Of a stretch of 64,000 nt of DNA, positions 1-12,500 are shown one piece after another. A program made the position numbers and the translations under genes. The DNA is from Phorcus lineatus (lineage: Eukaryota; Mollusca; Gastropoda; Trochida; Trochidae): the NCBI GenBank assembly GCA_921293015.1, contig OV121081.1:66171022-66235021 (forward strand), given 5' to 3'. Position 1 is the stretch's first letter. Every line of letters begins with the position of its first letter. Under the pieces are notes generated by a model. It was not told the DNA's origin. It did no database searches and worked only from the letters and a program-made list of their open reading frames with translations.

Positions 1-427
1 ACAAAGGACAAAGGAATATTTTGGTATTCCTGTGCACCTCCTTTACAAATTCCAATTGTAACTACTAATATTTTGATGTGAATTATGTTCAATGACAGCA
101 TAAACTTGACACAGATATTGTTGACTGAATATGTGTCTTGTCTAACGAATAAGGTCTGGCAATCACAAAAACATTTTTAACACAGCTAGGGGCCAGACTC
201 TAATTATACTTTTAAGTATGTATACATGAATCTTTATGACATATAAATAGGGTAACAGTTTGGAAAAGTTATAATTGACAACTAGATAAATGAGAGTGCA
301 CACTTGGTAAAATCAAGGACGTGTATGGGCCTAAATAAATCCTTGGTAAAATAAAACAAGATCAGTGAAGCTGTTCTTCTGCAATACAAGCAGAGGTGTC
401 ATTAAGTAAATCAATGTAAAATAATTA
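1..427. other. No feature recognised
   Basis: AT-rich non-coding DNA. I see no exon with splice sites, no repeat and no RNA gene on either strand. Confidence 0.5.
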
Positions 428-540
428 GAGAACCACTCCGTGATTTTCATAACACATTATTTACCTTTGATACGAACCTAAATGTCATATGTGGTGATAT
501 ATAATCAAAACATCTTAACTTATCATGTCCAAAAGACATA

Positions 541-568
541 TAAACTCTTCAAAAAAAGAAACTTGACA
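541..568 (+). repeat. Left terminal inverted repeat of the Tc1-like element
   Basis: 28 bp, the exact reverse complement of 2024-2051. Homology between the two ends stops just inside this point. Confidence 0.95.
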
Positions 569-734
569 CTGATTTTCAAAGTTCAATTTAAAGACCACAG
601 ATGCAAGTTAAATATTGAAATGAAAACTAAACCGCTGTTTGAAGATCTCTGTTCAGTAAATTTTATTCAGAATAAGCATGATCTTAACATGCACAGGTAC
701 ACAAGTGTTTCAACATCACAGGGGTGCACAAATG

Positions 735-1730
735 TCAGTATCGGGTATGGCCACCATTGGCATTGATTATTGCTTGGCACCGACGACCCATGGATGCAAT
801 CAAGTTGTCAATTACCGCCTGTGGAATGTTCTGCCATTCGTGCTGAAGTGCTGCAAGAAGTCCTGGAAGTGTTTGGGGTGGTGGATTCCTACTGCGCACG
901 CGTCGATCCAGTTCGTCCCAGAGATGCTCAATTGGTGACAAATCTAGTGACCTGGCTGGCCATGGCAATGTCTGGACATTGTTACGCTGTAAAAAGTCTT
1001 GACAAACACGTGCAACATGTGGTCGAGCATTGTCCTGCTGAAAGAGACCACCAGGGACGTTGACGTGAGGAATAACGTAAGGCTGTAGGATCAAGTCCCT
1101 ATACCGTACTCCTGTGAGGTTACCCACAACATGCACAAGGGGTGTCCTAACTCTGTGACGAATCCTGCCCCACACCATGACACTCCCACCTCCAAATTAG
1201 ACAACCTCCTGAACACAGTTGGCAGCATAACATTCTCCACGACGTCGGTATATACGTGCACGTCCATCACTTCGTCGAAACAGAAAACAGGACTCATCAG
1301 TGAAGAGAACGGTTCTCCACCTTGCACATGCCCATTTCATCCTCTGTTGACACCACTGTAGACGTTCCGCCAGATGACGTTGCGTTAAAACAGGATGTTG
1401 AATCGGTCGTCGTGGAAAAAGTCCAGCCTCTCTCAGCCTGTTGCGTACCGTTTGGTCGGAATTTTGACGCAGGCCTGGTATCTGCGTTGTTGTTGACGTT
1501 GCTGTCCTGGTGCGTTCCCGAAGGTGGAGCAGTCTGATGTACCGATCTTGGGCCCGAGTAGTCACCCTTGGTCTGCCTGACCTTGGGCTATCATCAACGC
1601 TGTTTCGGGTGTTGAAACAGGTCCACAATGAAGAGATGGTCTGTCTGGATGTTGCAACATCTCGCTGCGTTGCTCCTGCTTGCAGTCTGCCAATAGCGTT
1701 GTTGAGTTGCGCTCTGTTCAGTCTTGGCAT
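735..1730 (-). pseudogene. Tc1-like DD34E transposase with one in-frame stop
   Basis: Reading on the minus strand from ATG at 1730, the first part has a helix-turn-helix region (SRQTISSLW), the GRPR-type linker (SGRPRVTTRAQDRYIRL) and the first catalytic Asp in LFTDES. A TAA stop (1197-1199) follows, and the same frame continues with the Tc1 hallmark GGGSVMVWG, the second Asp in QQDNARPH and the Glu in SPIEHLWDEL. I count 34 residues between second Asp and Glu, hence DD34E, the usual Tc1 spacing. The product would cut and paste the element at TA sites. The stop between the first and second catalytic residues breaks this copy; the N-terminal region after RDVA may also have lost a few codons. 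Confidence 0.93.
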
Positions 1731-2023
1731 TCTTCAGGTCGCTGTACCGATGTTGTGTAGTATGATTGAACAGCGGCTGATATTGCTTTTTATACCCCTA
1801 AAGCAGACGTGTCTGCATGTAAACCTTCATGATCCCATGCTGCACATGCTTTGGCAGAAAATGCATTTGGACGAATCGCTCGTTTTCGTCCCTGAACACA
1901 ACGTAAACTTTTTGGGCCATTGTTTTTGGTAAATTTACACTTTTGAGCAAGCCTTTCTTTAAATTACAGGTATGTATCATGAAAAAAATTGACCCGTTTT
2001 CGAAAAAATCAATTACGCATGAA

Positions 2024-2051
2024 TGTCAAGTTTCTTTTTTTGAAGAGTTTA
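2024..2051 (-). repeat. Right terminal inverted repeat of the Tc1-like element
   Basis: Exact inverted copy of 541-568, followed by TA. Confidence 0.95.
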
Positions 2052-2133
2052 TATGAAAAATACTGGTTTTCCCGTGAAAATCTAAAAACAGCCAAATGCA
2101 CAGAGGTGTAGATATCACGTCCAATATGTAAAG

Positions 2134-2276
2134 GTTACCAACCGAGTTGGAGGTGTGCATGAATTGGAACACCTAGGCACGTGCGAATTGTGATCCCGAG
2201 ATGCGAAGCGTCGAGGGATTACATCACACGTGCCTAGGTGTTTCAATTCATGCACGCCGACAACGAGGTTGGTAAC
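2134..2276. repeat. Foldback palindrome (MITE-like), 143 bp
   Basis: The outer arms read GTTACCAACC and GGTTGGTAAC, and the pairing continues inward with few mismatches through TGCATGAATTG and ACACCTAGGCACGTG to a loop of about 30 bases. No protein is encoded. This structure is typical of foldback or short non-autonomous DNA elements; no convincing target duplication is visible. Confidence 0.75.
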
Positions 2277-2686
2277 TGACTTACCATTCGACCATTAAAA
2301 TCAATTCCAAACAGCGACCAAAAACATTTGCGAAAAAATATATTCACCACATTAAAAAAAATAGAGGTATTTTTGTTGATATCATTGTTAAAACATTAAT
2401 TACACTTCCAGATAAACAAACGGTGTCCAAATGCGGTAGGAGACAGAAGCCTGAGGAAATCACGCTGCACGTGCAGCATGCTGAAATATGCATGCAAAAT
2501 AACAGAAAGTACAATCAGTGTAAACATCACCAGAGATACCAGAAAAAAATTAATTTCAAAATGTAAATTAGTAGATGTTTACCACCGTAGCTGTTTATGA
2601 TTTACAAAATTAACTATGTATAACACGATCCTATCACTTAAAGTGTAAATCATTTGGTCGTTAAAATGTTTCAAGCATGTCAGGTG

Positions 2687-2760
2687 GACTCAGTAGTCTA
2701 GTGGTTAGCACACTTGTTATTTATTAGGAGGTTGTGAGATCAATCCCCTGTTTCGACAAA
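2687..2760 (+). repeat. tRNA-related SINE head (degenerate)
   Basis: TAGTCTAGTGG (2694-2704) fits the pol III A-box consensus at every fixed position, and GATCAATCC (2738-2746) fits the B-box core, at tRNA-like spacing. The flanking arms do not form a good acceptor stem, so this is a tRNA-derived SINE rather than a functional tRNA gene. Its 3' end is not clear. Confidence 0.6.
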
Positions 2761-5700
2761 GACATTTGTAAATTCTCTTGGTCCAAAATTCAAGATATTT
2801 TACAAAACAAGAGAAACAAGTGTTTCAAACATTCAACTTGTTTACAAGTGTGTAAGTAAGTTGAACAAAGGTATTCTTCCAACATACCACCTGAGCATGA
2901 GCAAAACATGGTGATCAACTTAGTTACAAACCTAACAAGAGAACAATAGAGTTGAATGGTAAACATGGTTACTAGTTATATAACCTACCAAACACAATCA
3001 ACTCCTAACTGCCCTCCTGTCTGTTAGAAGTCTCCAAATTTACGTTTGACTATTTGACACGCGTCACTGTCCGTATTTTTTATCATTATAAATTGCGACC
3101 TTCATATTGTCAATGTAAAAAAACCAATAAGCTTTAAAATGTTTCTTTTAGGTAACAGTCGATACTTCGCGATCAAATGACACCATTGATTATTAAGTCT
3201 GGCATATATGAATCATACAACTCACGGCGTGGCTGATGCTCTTTTCATGTCATTTTGCCTAAAAAAACATGGGCGACCATATCCAATATAGGCCAGCCTC
3301 TCCAAATACAAGTCCGCATTTAAAGATACTAAGATAGCCATTTATGACATATTTTCATTGCTTGTTCAGTTGTAATAATTGGTTTAAAAGATTAAATCAA
3401 ACAGACAAATGCAGAAAAACTTAAGTTAGGGCAAACGCCAGCATGTGATAGTAGCCAAGATGGCACGAAATACGTCTTTGACTGTTAAAAAATTACTCCC
3501 TAAAACTTAATTCATAGAATATGAAAAAATGTATAAAAATATCACCTCTAATATTATTTTGTGCATGTGGTCGATATCGGAAAGATAATTCTGTGTTACA
3601 TCGTCTTGGTAAAACATGTGAATCACTGCTGTGCATGCATGACAAGCCTGCGCGACAAGTGCTCCAGTCGGCCACTTTAAAGTCTTCATCAAGTCGCTTC
3701 TCAAAATTACATACTGTACTATCGTTGAAGACATGATGCTATTGTTTCTGGAGTAGATGTTTATGTTTACTTTTCACATGGGGGCTGCCATTACAATACA
3801 GCAGAATACAAGAAGAATGTAGTTTGATTGGTTGAAATAAACACAGATTAAACTAACGGCAAGAATCGATGACGTAGTACGCAGTTGTGTATATGAAAAT
3901 CAGCAGGTTGTGTTGAGGTAGGTCACATCTGGAACTTCTTTATGAAATTAGACGTTACGCCTGAGCAGTCACAGACAGGTGAAAGTATCACATAGTAACT
4001 GGAATCACCTACCAAGTAACTATCACAATTCCTGGTTTCGTCTCCATTCCTACAGTCATCTTTTAATTGACGATAACAACAATAACAACTTTGGATACAA
4101 ACGTTATGTATCAGCCTGTGAAATATTAGATTATTCAACTGTCGTTGAAGACAGTAATTGTATTTTTCAGTTCCTGTTACAGCAATGATTATTTATTTGA
4201 CATCATCCAACACTGTAGTTATTTCAAGAATCACTATCCATCTAGATTTTATAAATGCCATATGGTATTAAAATATGTGTAAATATATTTAGGTAAAATC
4301 ACTTTCACACTATTTCATTTTATTTGCCCATTATATGAACTTAAAATTTGCCTACAGGCATTTTTGTTATGGGATTTACGGCTTGTCAACTAACTTTTCC
4401 CTTATCATAAAACCCCAAGTTAGATAATCTAATTCTAAACTTTGGTTTATGTATGATGACTGCGCAGCACAAAATCTAAAATTTGAGGCCTGTTTTATCT
4501 GTCGGGAGCCGACCCGAAAGATTTTGATCAGGAACATATGCCTTCTTAGCCAATAATAAAGAAGTTTCTAACTTCAATCAACTAAAGGATTGCTCACTAT
4601 CTAAATCGGGTGTATCACTCAATTACAAGATTTGTATACAAAACTCAATTATTTATTATACTCAATTTTGAAGTCCAGGACACCTCCTGAAGTATGTAGG
4701 AAGTTTTTGCATATTATGTAAAGAACATAGAAATAAACACTAGTTAACTGAAATTTTAAAAATATTATATTATGGACAAGAACCTAACATAAAATCTAAT
4801 CAAAGTATAAGTGAATCTTTGAAGCCATTTTTTATATGAATAAACTTGTGGTTGAAGTGAGCAGTTGATTTGTTGAAAAATTATTAAATCTTTATATGAA
4901 CACTGGCATGTGTATAATTAGCTTGATCTAATTATAATAGTCAGCATGGTAGATTCATCAATCCTAACAATGATAAGCTATCAGTGTATTTGTCTACATG
5001 TTAATTATCTATCATATCTGACACGTGGAATACACGATTGGATGTGAGAGACAGAGATTCATACATTATACACAAAATACGTGAAAATTATCAATTTGTT
5101 ATGTATTAACTCATATTTGATTACATTATTTGATTGTTAACTTGAATTGCTGTTTCATATAATTCATCAAAAGATTTTGTGTGATATTTTCTACTTTCTC
5201 ATAAATAAAGCCAATTTATAATCAATAGATTAACTCATAAACAGAAGTGGTTATGGTGTGTACATATTGATTTCAGATCTGTATATTGTGTTCCCCTACC
5301 TCTTATAAGCTGTGCTCTTGCTTTTATAAGTTTTATAAATATCTTGTGGTCTTATCTAAAAAAGTTTGTCATCACTTTGTTCTTTAACAGAAATACAATT
5401 GAAACTTTTGCAGATATTATCCAAACAATACTCATATAGTTAAATATAAATTTTCTTGCTAGTATTTATTTGTATATCATTTAATTATCCCGCTATATAA
5501 GTGTATTTGTATCATACTAATACCTTGATATTCATCGGGCCAAAAGCCTTGTATCGCTGACAGCTGGTTACTTGTTGCTGAATATAAAGCTTGCAATTTG
5601 TATGGAAATGAATAGAAAATACTTGATGCACCCTTGTTTAGCAGGGTCTCTCATGCAAATGGTATAACGCTTCTATTAGAAAGCTTTTTGAAAACAGCAA

Positions 5701-6333
5701 GAAAGCACGGCATATGGTAATTTTATAATAAAATTATTTTGTTGTGCATGCAACAATATATCTGACAGTCTCTGAACATGAAATACTTCAGTAAAGGAAT
5801 ATCATATCAGCAAACTGCCCAGTAAGCAACTCTAAGCATTAATGTGACACTCATATGACCTCTCATCCAGGTGGTGCTGCAATCGCTTGATTTAAGTTAT
5901 TTCATGTGCTGGATATTTTCAACGATACAAAGCAAGGCTATGATGGTAATTGAAGGAGCTACGCAGATAAAAATACCTTGATGTAGGCTAGCAGGATGTC
6001 ATTAAAAGTAGTTTTAGTGTTATTATTGGATATGTTAGCCTCCTTGTTCATAATGGCTTTTTGTTTGGCCCTTGAACATTTTGATGACTGCAGTGATTCA
6101 TTTGTGACCAATGATCACTGGTTACGTATTTGACATAATTATGTTTTCACGCATCACTACAAATGCTTTGATCGTGCTGATTACAAAGAGGTGTCATGAT
6201 ATTCAATGTTTCAAGTGTTTGTATGATAATCATCAAGTTTATTCATTAATTTTATTGTAGAAATACACATCTCAAACCATTATGATATACTGTTGATGAT
6301 GTAGACTGACTGTCCAATGTTGTCTGTGTACAG
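2761..6333. other. Upstream flank or 5' intron of the KIAA0319-like gene
   Basis: AT-rich sequence with no recognisable coding exon. The acceptor-like GTGTACAG just before 6334 suggests that a 5' untranslated exon lies upstream, but I cannot place it or a promoter. Confidence 0.4.
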
Positions 6334-6347
6334 ACCGATGGAGGTGG

Positions 6348-6558
6348 ATGAGTACCTTGTGTAGCCGAGGGATGGAGAGGGGACCTCGGACCCCATGTGC
6401 AGATCCCTATAGTGAGACCAGGTCAGCTGCCGGGTCTGTTAGGTCTGCATCTAGGAACAGCATCAGAATGGTGCAGGGTGTTGCCTGGAGGTGTAGAAAT
6501 ACTTGGCACCGCACAGATCTTCTTGCATTGCTTGCTGTCTTACTTCTTGTAGTTGCAG
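6348..6558 (+). CDS. KIAA0319L: KIAA0319-like exon 1 (leader)
   Basis: Residues 1-70, ending phase 1 before GTAAGAAG. The hydrophobic core LLALLAVLLLVVA lies near the end. From ATG 6468 the leader would be a standard signal peptide of about 30 residues; from 6348 it gains an Arg/Ser-rich extension. The ATG at 6338 is out of frame and soon stops. The exon may begin at 6334, after an acceptor. Confidence 0.85.
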
Positions 6559-9500
6559 GTAAGAAGTGATTGCCATATTTTAATAAAGTATTACAATCTC
6601 AATTTATTAGTTTGTAGGTCACCCATGTCTTTATGTTCTGATACTCTTCACAAGTCACCCCTGGGAATTCATCAGGAAAATCAGTACCCGCCCTTGATTT
6701 AAATATGCCATTGAAATTGCTATGTGGAATGGATCTGCCAGCTTCTCAAAATTCATTTTACAACGCCACACGTGTTAGTCTTGCTTTGATGAAATTGGCT
6801 AACAATTCCAGCTCTAAGCTGATACTTTTATGCTTCCAGTTATTGAGAAGGGAATGTTTCATAGTAAGTTTCAAATTCGAATTTCTGAGCATGTGCTTAA
6901 AGGAAGTTTAAAGTTTTGCGTTGCCAAACACATAATTCCAAATTCGAAACTGAAAAATTATTAATTATATCTATGTCATATTTAACATATGCAATTCCTA
7001 CTTTCTGTGGTGCCTTTTAATGTATTCCGATTTCTGAAATTTTGAAGGTGTTTTACTCACCTGCTGAAGTGGTGCCTTTTGATGTTTTCCAAATTCTGAA
7101 CATTCTTGGATGTGTTTGTTTCAATGGAAACAAGTACAATTTTGACACTGTATAGAGATATGTTCATATCAAGAACAGAGCTCAACAACAAAAATCATAT
7201 CTTACTGAAACTTAGCGCTTTTATTACCCGACTGCTGAAGTCTGCTGAAGCCTTTTGAAGAAATTTCTGTCGGAAAGGATAAGGAGTTGAGCCCTATCTT
7301 AATTCTACATTACAGTTTCATTAGGTGATTTTAAGATTTGTATCATGATTCATGATAGACCAGTGGCATATCTATTCTTCTGTATTATGTATACCATGGT
7401 AAACCCGCTTTTAAGGATATGATGTTGCACTTTCTGTGTGTTTGCAGTTGAGGCGGGAGACATTTGTCGAGGCAGCAGTCCATCTGGGGAGGTGGAAGAG
7501 GCAATACACCGAAGGGCCAAGCCCAAACTGGATGCCCATGCAGGCACATACAAGAAGGATGTGAACGCGGAGGATGTGTTGGGTTGCATTATGAGCTGCT
7601 GTGCAAATGTGGATTGTGATTCTGCCTTCTACCACAAAGATGTCTGCTACTTGATTACCTGTAATGTTACCCTCCCTGGTGCATGTGATGCTGAACCTTC
7701 TTCCGATTCCAAGTTTAATGACACTTACTACGTCAATGTTAGGACTGTTGGTGAGTACTTGAATACGAATCAAGCTTTTTATCATCCCCTTCCGATCAGA
7801 GTTTATAAATAGTAATGGCCTTTTTACTTCCGTCTGTGCAGGCTGTTCAACTTAGAAATTTGTTACTGGACCAGCACTCAGAAACTATGAGGTCATTTGC
7901 AGTTTATTTTGAATAATCACCATGTGTAGTGTTGTCTTTTGAGGTTTTCAACTTCTTTCTACTTTTACTTTTGACTGTTTCCATGGAGATGTAATTTTTC
8001 ATTTTTGGACCAGAACTTATAAAACACTAGGCCTCCCTCAATGACATTTAGTAGGTTGAAAAGTCATCAAGCGAGGTGGTGCTTTTTGGGTTTTTCGACT
8101 TCTTCCAATGTTCTTTTGGGTGTTTATACTGATTGCAGGTAAGGAAACCTTAATGCTTAGAACAGTGAAACTAACAGCTATCTTCATTAGGAACAATCTG
8201 ATGAAAGAGGAGATGTAATGTATTGTTTTTAAGAATAAACAATTTTTATGTCTGTGTACATTATCTATCAGAATGAAATGGACATAAAATCAAGACAATA
8301 TACACTTTAATTATGCTATTACTATTAGTCAATCCTTTATACCCCATTTAAAGAATAGCTCAATTTAGAAAGGCAAACAGTTTGTAAAATCATTGAAGCT
8401 TGACTACCACATTTGTACCACTTGTCGTGTCGTGAGACAGCCGCTAGGGCAGAATTAGATTTAGGTTTAGTTTAATATAATAGCCAAAAAGAACCATAGA
8501 AAGATTAACATTTAAATCCTACAATAGTGTTAAACATTCATAGCTCCAATATAGTACATTGCATAGATTTCTTCCAACAAATGAGCTTCTAACAAATATG
8601 AGATACAAAGAATCAAACAAATGCTCATTATGCAAAACAGAAAATGAGTCAATTTTACATCTGTTTTATGATTGTAACTTTATCAAATCTATATGGGAAA
8701 AATTGGAAGAATGGATACTTGAAAAAACAGGAACTTCTATCATCTTTTCTGAAAAGAACATAATCTTAGGATATTCCGAGAAACGAAACTATGTTCTGAA
8801 TTTACTGACAATTTTTGAAATACAATATATTTAAAATGAAACAACAGGAGAAAATCCCAAATTTTAAACATATTAAAGAGGATATTAAAACTGCATATTT
8901 TGTTGACCGTATTAACACCTACACAAATTGTAAATATGATAGCTTTATGAATTTCTGGTCAATTTGTCATACTCTTGTCTGAAGTATTAGATTAGTTTTT
9001 ACTTATCACTATTTTCAACCTACTGCCAGAATTGATTTTGAATATAAGATTGCCTATCCATCATATCTCGTATACATTAATGAAATATTACTTGTGTAAA
9101 ATTTGTTTATGTTGGGAACTGTTATTCTAATATGTGCTTTTTTGTATGGAGTTTTGGAAAATTAAAAATTAAAAAAAGAAAAAAAATAATAGCCAAACAG
9201 CAGGGGCAACATCATCCAATAATATAATGATACTATATATCAGGACCTCAATAATGAAATTTCGCTTTCAGTTGTCTGAATACCCTTTTTAATTTGATCG
9301 TAGCTATAAGCATTTTCCTGGGATATATTAATAGCAGATGACATGTTCAAACATACCTGTTTGAAATATCAGTTAGAGATTCACCACTAGTGATCACATG
9401 TAGGGTTACAAAATAAACGATTTTCTTGAATGAGTATTCTAACATGACACAAAAACTAGAATGAAACTACTGCTTTTTGATTGATTCCTCATATCATTTT

Positions 9501-12500
9501 TGGAGTAATTATTTCGCTAATAATTATCTCTAAACATTTACAAATGATTCACATTCCTCCACGTGCATATATATGTAAACTGCACTCAGTGAACTTACTG
9601 TTTACATAGACTTGCAGACAACGGCAACATGGATTTCAATATCGCAAATTTTACCAACCTTCTGGAAACCCATATTTTGATGAATTGAAAGAGATAAATC
9701 CATTCTGGTAATTAATTACATTTGTATTTGATGCATTTATTATCCTTAATTCTAATTTCCAACCAACCTCGCATGGTACCATAATAGCAAATTATCGAAT
9801 GAAAAGAAGTGAAGTTATGCTTCAATTTTGAAAATTGCTTCCATTTTCCTCCAGCCTTTAATTCACAAGTGACCTTATTTCCTGGCACAGTGCATTCACC
9901 CATGGCACAGAATAATGGTTTCTTGTCCAGCTTTCTCAAAGTTTCAGACACTTCACTTGTAGTGAGCAACTTCTTTTAGAGTACTGTCCCTTGATAGGAT
10001 CAGTCCTTATCGGTCTTGTAGGGGTGATGGGTTGATCTATGTCTTGACATGAAAATTGTAACTCTGATGATATAGAAAATCTGTCCTCATGTTGATATTA
10101 TCTTCAATGACATAAATATTAGTTGTATTTAAAATCCTTTTAATGTATCTTTTGATATTTTTTATTGAAGTGTGCTCTTTGAAAATGGAACTGTACCATA
10201 GTTTCTAAAGAATGTGGAACCAGTCTGTACCTAATCAAATTTTTGTTGCGCAAGGCAAATTAGTTCCTCTAATTAGTCATGTTAGAAGGGAGGTAACTCC
10301 ATTATGTTTTTTTAATTTGGGGTTGTATGTTGTGAATTTTTACCTCCACATTAACATTTCAAACCTTGCAACCTTGCAAGCTTGATTTGAAATAATAAAT
10401 TGGGGTACAAAATGCATGACAAAAAATATGACTGGTCATACACCTTTTCGTGACATCATAAACAGAATCATTGCCTAGTGATCTATACATCTATTGTAAC
10501 AATATCACAGAAAAAACCCAAAAATTAACGATTCCAAAGACTGTTTTCAACTTAGTTAGATAAATCATTTGACGATGTAACACAATTACGCGTTTGGTGG
10601 AAAAGAGATATTAACATCAATGGTAATTAAACTATTATTTAAGGCGGTATTTCAGTTAAAATGATATTGCGCCACTCTGTACAGTCTGTTTATAACGTCA
10701 CACCCGTGTGAATTTTATAGCCCCAAGCCCAGGTGGGTTTTTCACATTCGATAATTGCACTATCTTAATGAAAGGCTCATTAAGGGTGTTAATTGGAAAA
10801 ATTTTTAAAAATCAAGCCCAGTCCTTATTTTGTTGAAAAATCTTTGAACGAAAATCGAGAAGTGATAAAGTCAAGGATAGCGGTTGTTAAACTCATTCAA
10901 ATAAAAACCTAAATTATTTTCCGTTCTTTGAATTTTGAAGCTTTGTGCAGTTAAGGATAAATACACTATATTCAAATGTGTCCCAAAGGTTACATTCGTA
11001 GTAAGAGGAAACATAATTGTCAAAAGCCTGTTGGTAATCCCTGACCTCATTTTGCTAGACTGGAATCATGGCTTTGAGGTGATTTGTCGACTGTGATATG
11101 TGTCATGTTACACATGCTCTTCTCATTATTTTGCGCCTTTTGTTTCAATTTCAAACAATATGTTGTCCGTTTTTGTGGCTTTTACTTCCTGTTTGGAGGG
11201 TATGATTTCCTCTTTCGGTGATTTGCGTTCTGTTTTAGTTTACCAGTACATGTATTCTGTTTAGAAGATTTTTTGCCCTTTGTATGGTAGGCCTGAGTAC
11301 AGAGAAGATGCTTGTGATTGTTGATTATTTTGTGTGGAAATGTGTGGTGTCTTGTAGACCACAGGGAATAACAAGAATACTGTTTAACAGTGATATATAA
11401 TTATAATGCATCTCTGCTGAACACAAACTTATTTCAGCCTGTGCCTGTATTATCAATCATAAGGATGAAATATGATAAAGTGCTTATGTTTGAAGTTAGA
11501 AATTCTGTCCAGACTACTTGTTCAGGCATATAATTTGCATAAGGTTTATGGATTTCATAGTGTCAGTATCGTTTCCACTTTCCCTGTGCACAGAACTCAA
11601 GTTTGTTGTATCATTATCAAAAGGAAACAGTCACACAGAAAGATTGTTTCAAACATTTAGATAAACTTCCTTACATGAGGAGCTTTCATCATACCTTTTA
11701 AGCATAGGTATTTAGGTTGCAATAGTTTTTTGTTGTAATAGTAAAGTTGTATCTCATAGAATTAGTCAAGCTTGTCATCAATCTTATCAAAACTAGGACA
11801 CACATTTCTGTTGAGCTTCGTAAGATCTACCGTCCACTATCCTCAATCCAACCTATTTATCATTTATCAAAGTCATGTAGATAAAACAAAATATGAGCAA
11901 ATGGATAGATCTTATTTCATTATATAGAGGCAGATGTCATTGGATTTTATCAAGTTTTTCACAAAAGATAAGTTTTTTTACAAGTTAGAGTTATGTTTCT
12001 TAACCTCTGCAAATGATGAATTTGCTAGTAGCAGACACGCATGTACGTTTTCATCTCTCTGCTTTGCAGACTATGTTACACCACCAAAGAAGACTTTGAC
12101 ATCCTGTGAATACGGCGTGTATGGAGAATGCAAGCGTGAACATGAGGAGTGTAAAGTACGAGAAGGGTCAAAGTCCCGCAACGGACTCTGTCGCTGTCAG
12201 TCAGGCTTCCAGCGAGATGAGGAGAGCTTTGACTGTGTCCCCGCCCCCACGAGCTCCACCGCTCCCTCTACAGGTGAGTCTTGCCTCACTTCTCCTGCTC
12301 AGGGACTTATGACACTCTGTGTGCAACTGTAATATTCTATTGTAACTGCCTATTAACATTTAGACTGATAATTGGTCACTTTTATTTTTTTAACTACATC
12401 AGATTAATGAGAGCACAGCAGATAAACCCAGAGACTGACAGGCACTTTCATTGGTCTAGTATAAAAGGAATGAAACATTGACATGATTAAAGACTTATGA

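Larger units (their letters stand above)
541..2051 (-). mobile_element. Tc1/mariner-superfamily transposon, about 1.5 kb, nearly intact
   Basis: The element has 28-bp terminal inverted repeats that are identical (541-568 and 2024-2051, beginning TAAACTCTTC), flanked by TA dinucleotides as expected for Tc1/mariner insertion. It carries one transposase gene on the minus strand. A paralogous repeat at 50.4 kb lacks the element and shows the pre-insertion arrangement. Identical termini suggest a fairly young insertion, but the transposase has an internal stop, so this copy is probably non-autonomous. Confidence 0.95.
428..2093. repeat. Dispersed repeat copy split by a Tc1-like insertion
   Basis: Bases 428-540 and 2052-2093 together match the uninterrupted repeat at about 50382-50520, starting near CCACTCCGTGATTTTCATAA and running to CTAAAAACAGCC. 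The two halves are separated only by the Tc1-like element. The right part of this copy is lost or replaced beyond 2093. A short stretch near 3024-3046 (TCTCCAAATTTACGT) resembles the tail of the second copy, so further insertions may have broken it up. Confidence 0.8.

Noticed and set aside
770-1932. Several plus-strand open frames
   Set aside because: Shadows of the minus-strand Tc1-like transposase.
2687-2760. Functional tRNA gene
   Set aside because: A and B boxes fit but the arms do not form a cloverleaf and there is no terminator-bounded gene; a SINE head is the better reading. The same holds for 17980-18052.
9712-9969. Minus-strand 85-codon frame
   Set aside because: No recognisable domain, no splice context, single isolated frame in intron 2.
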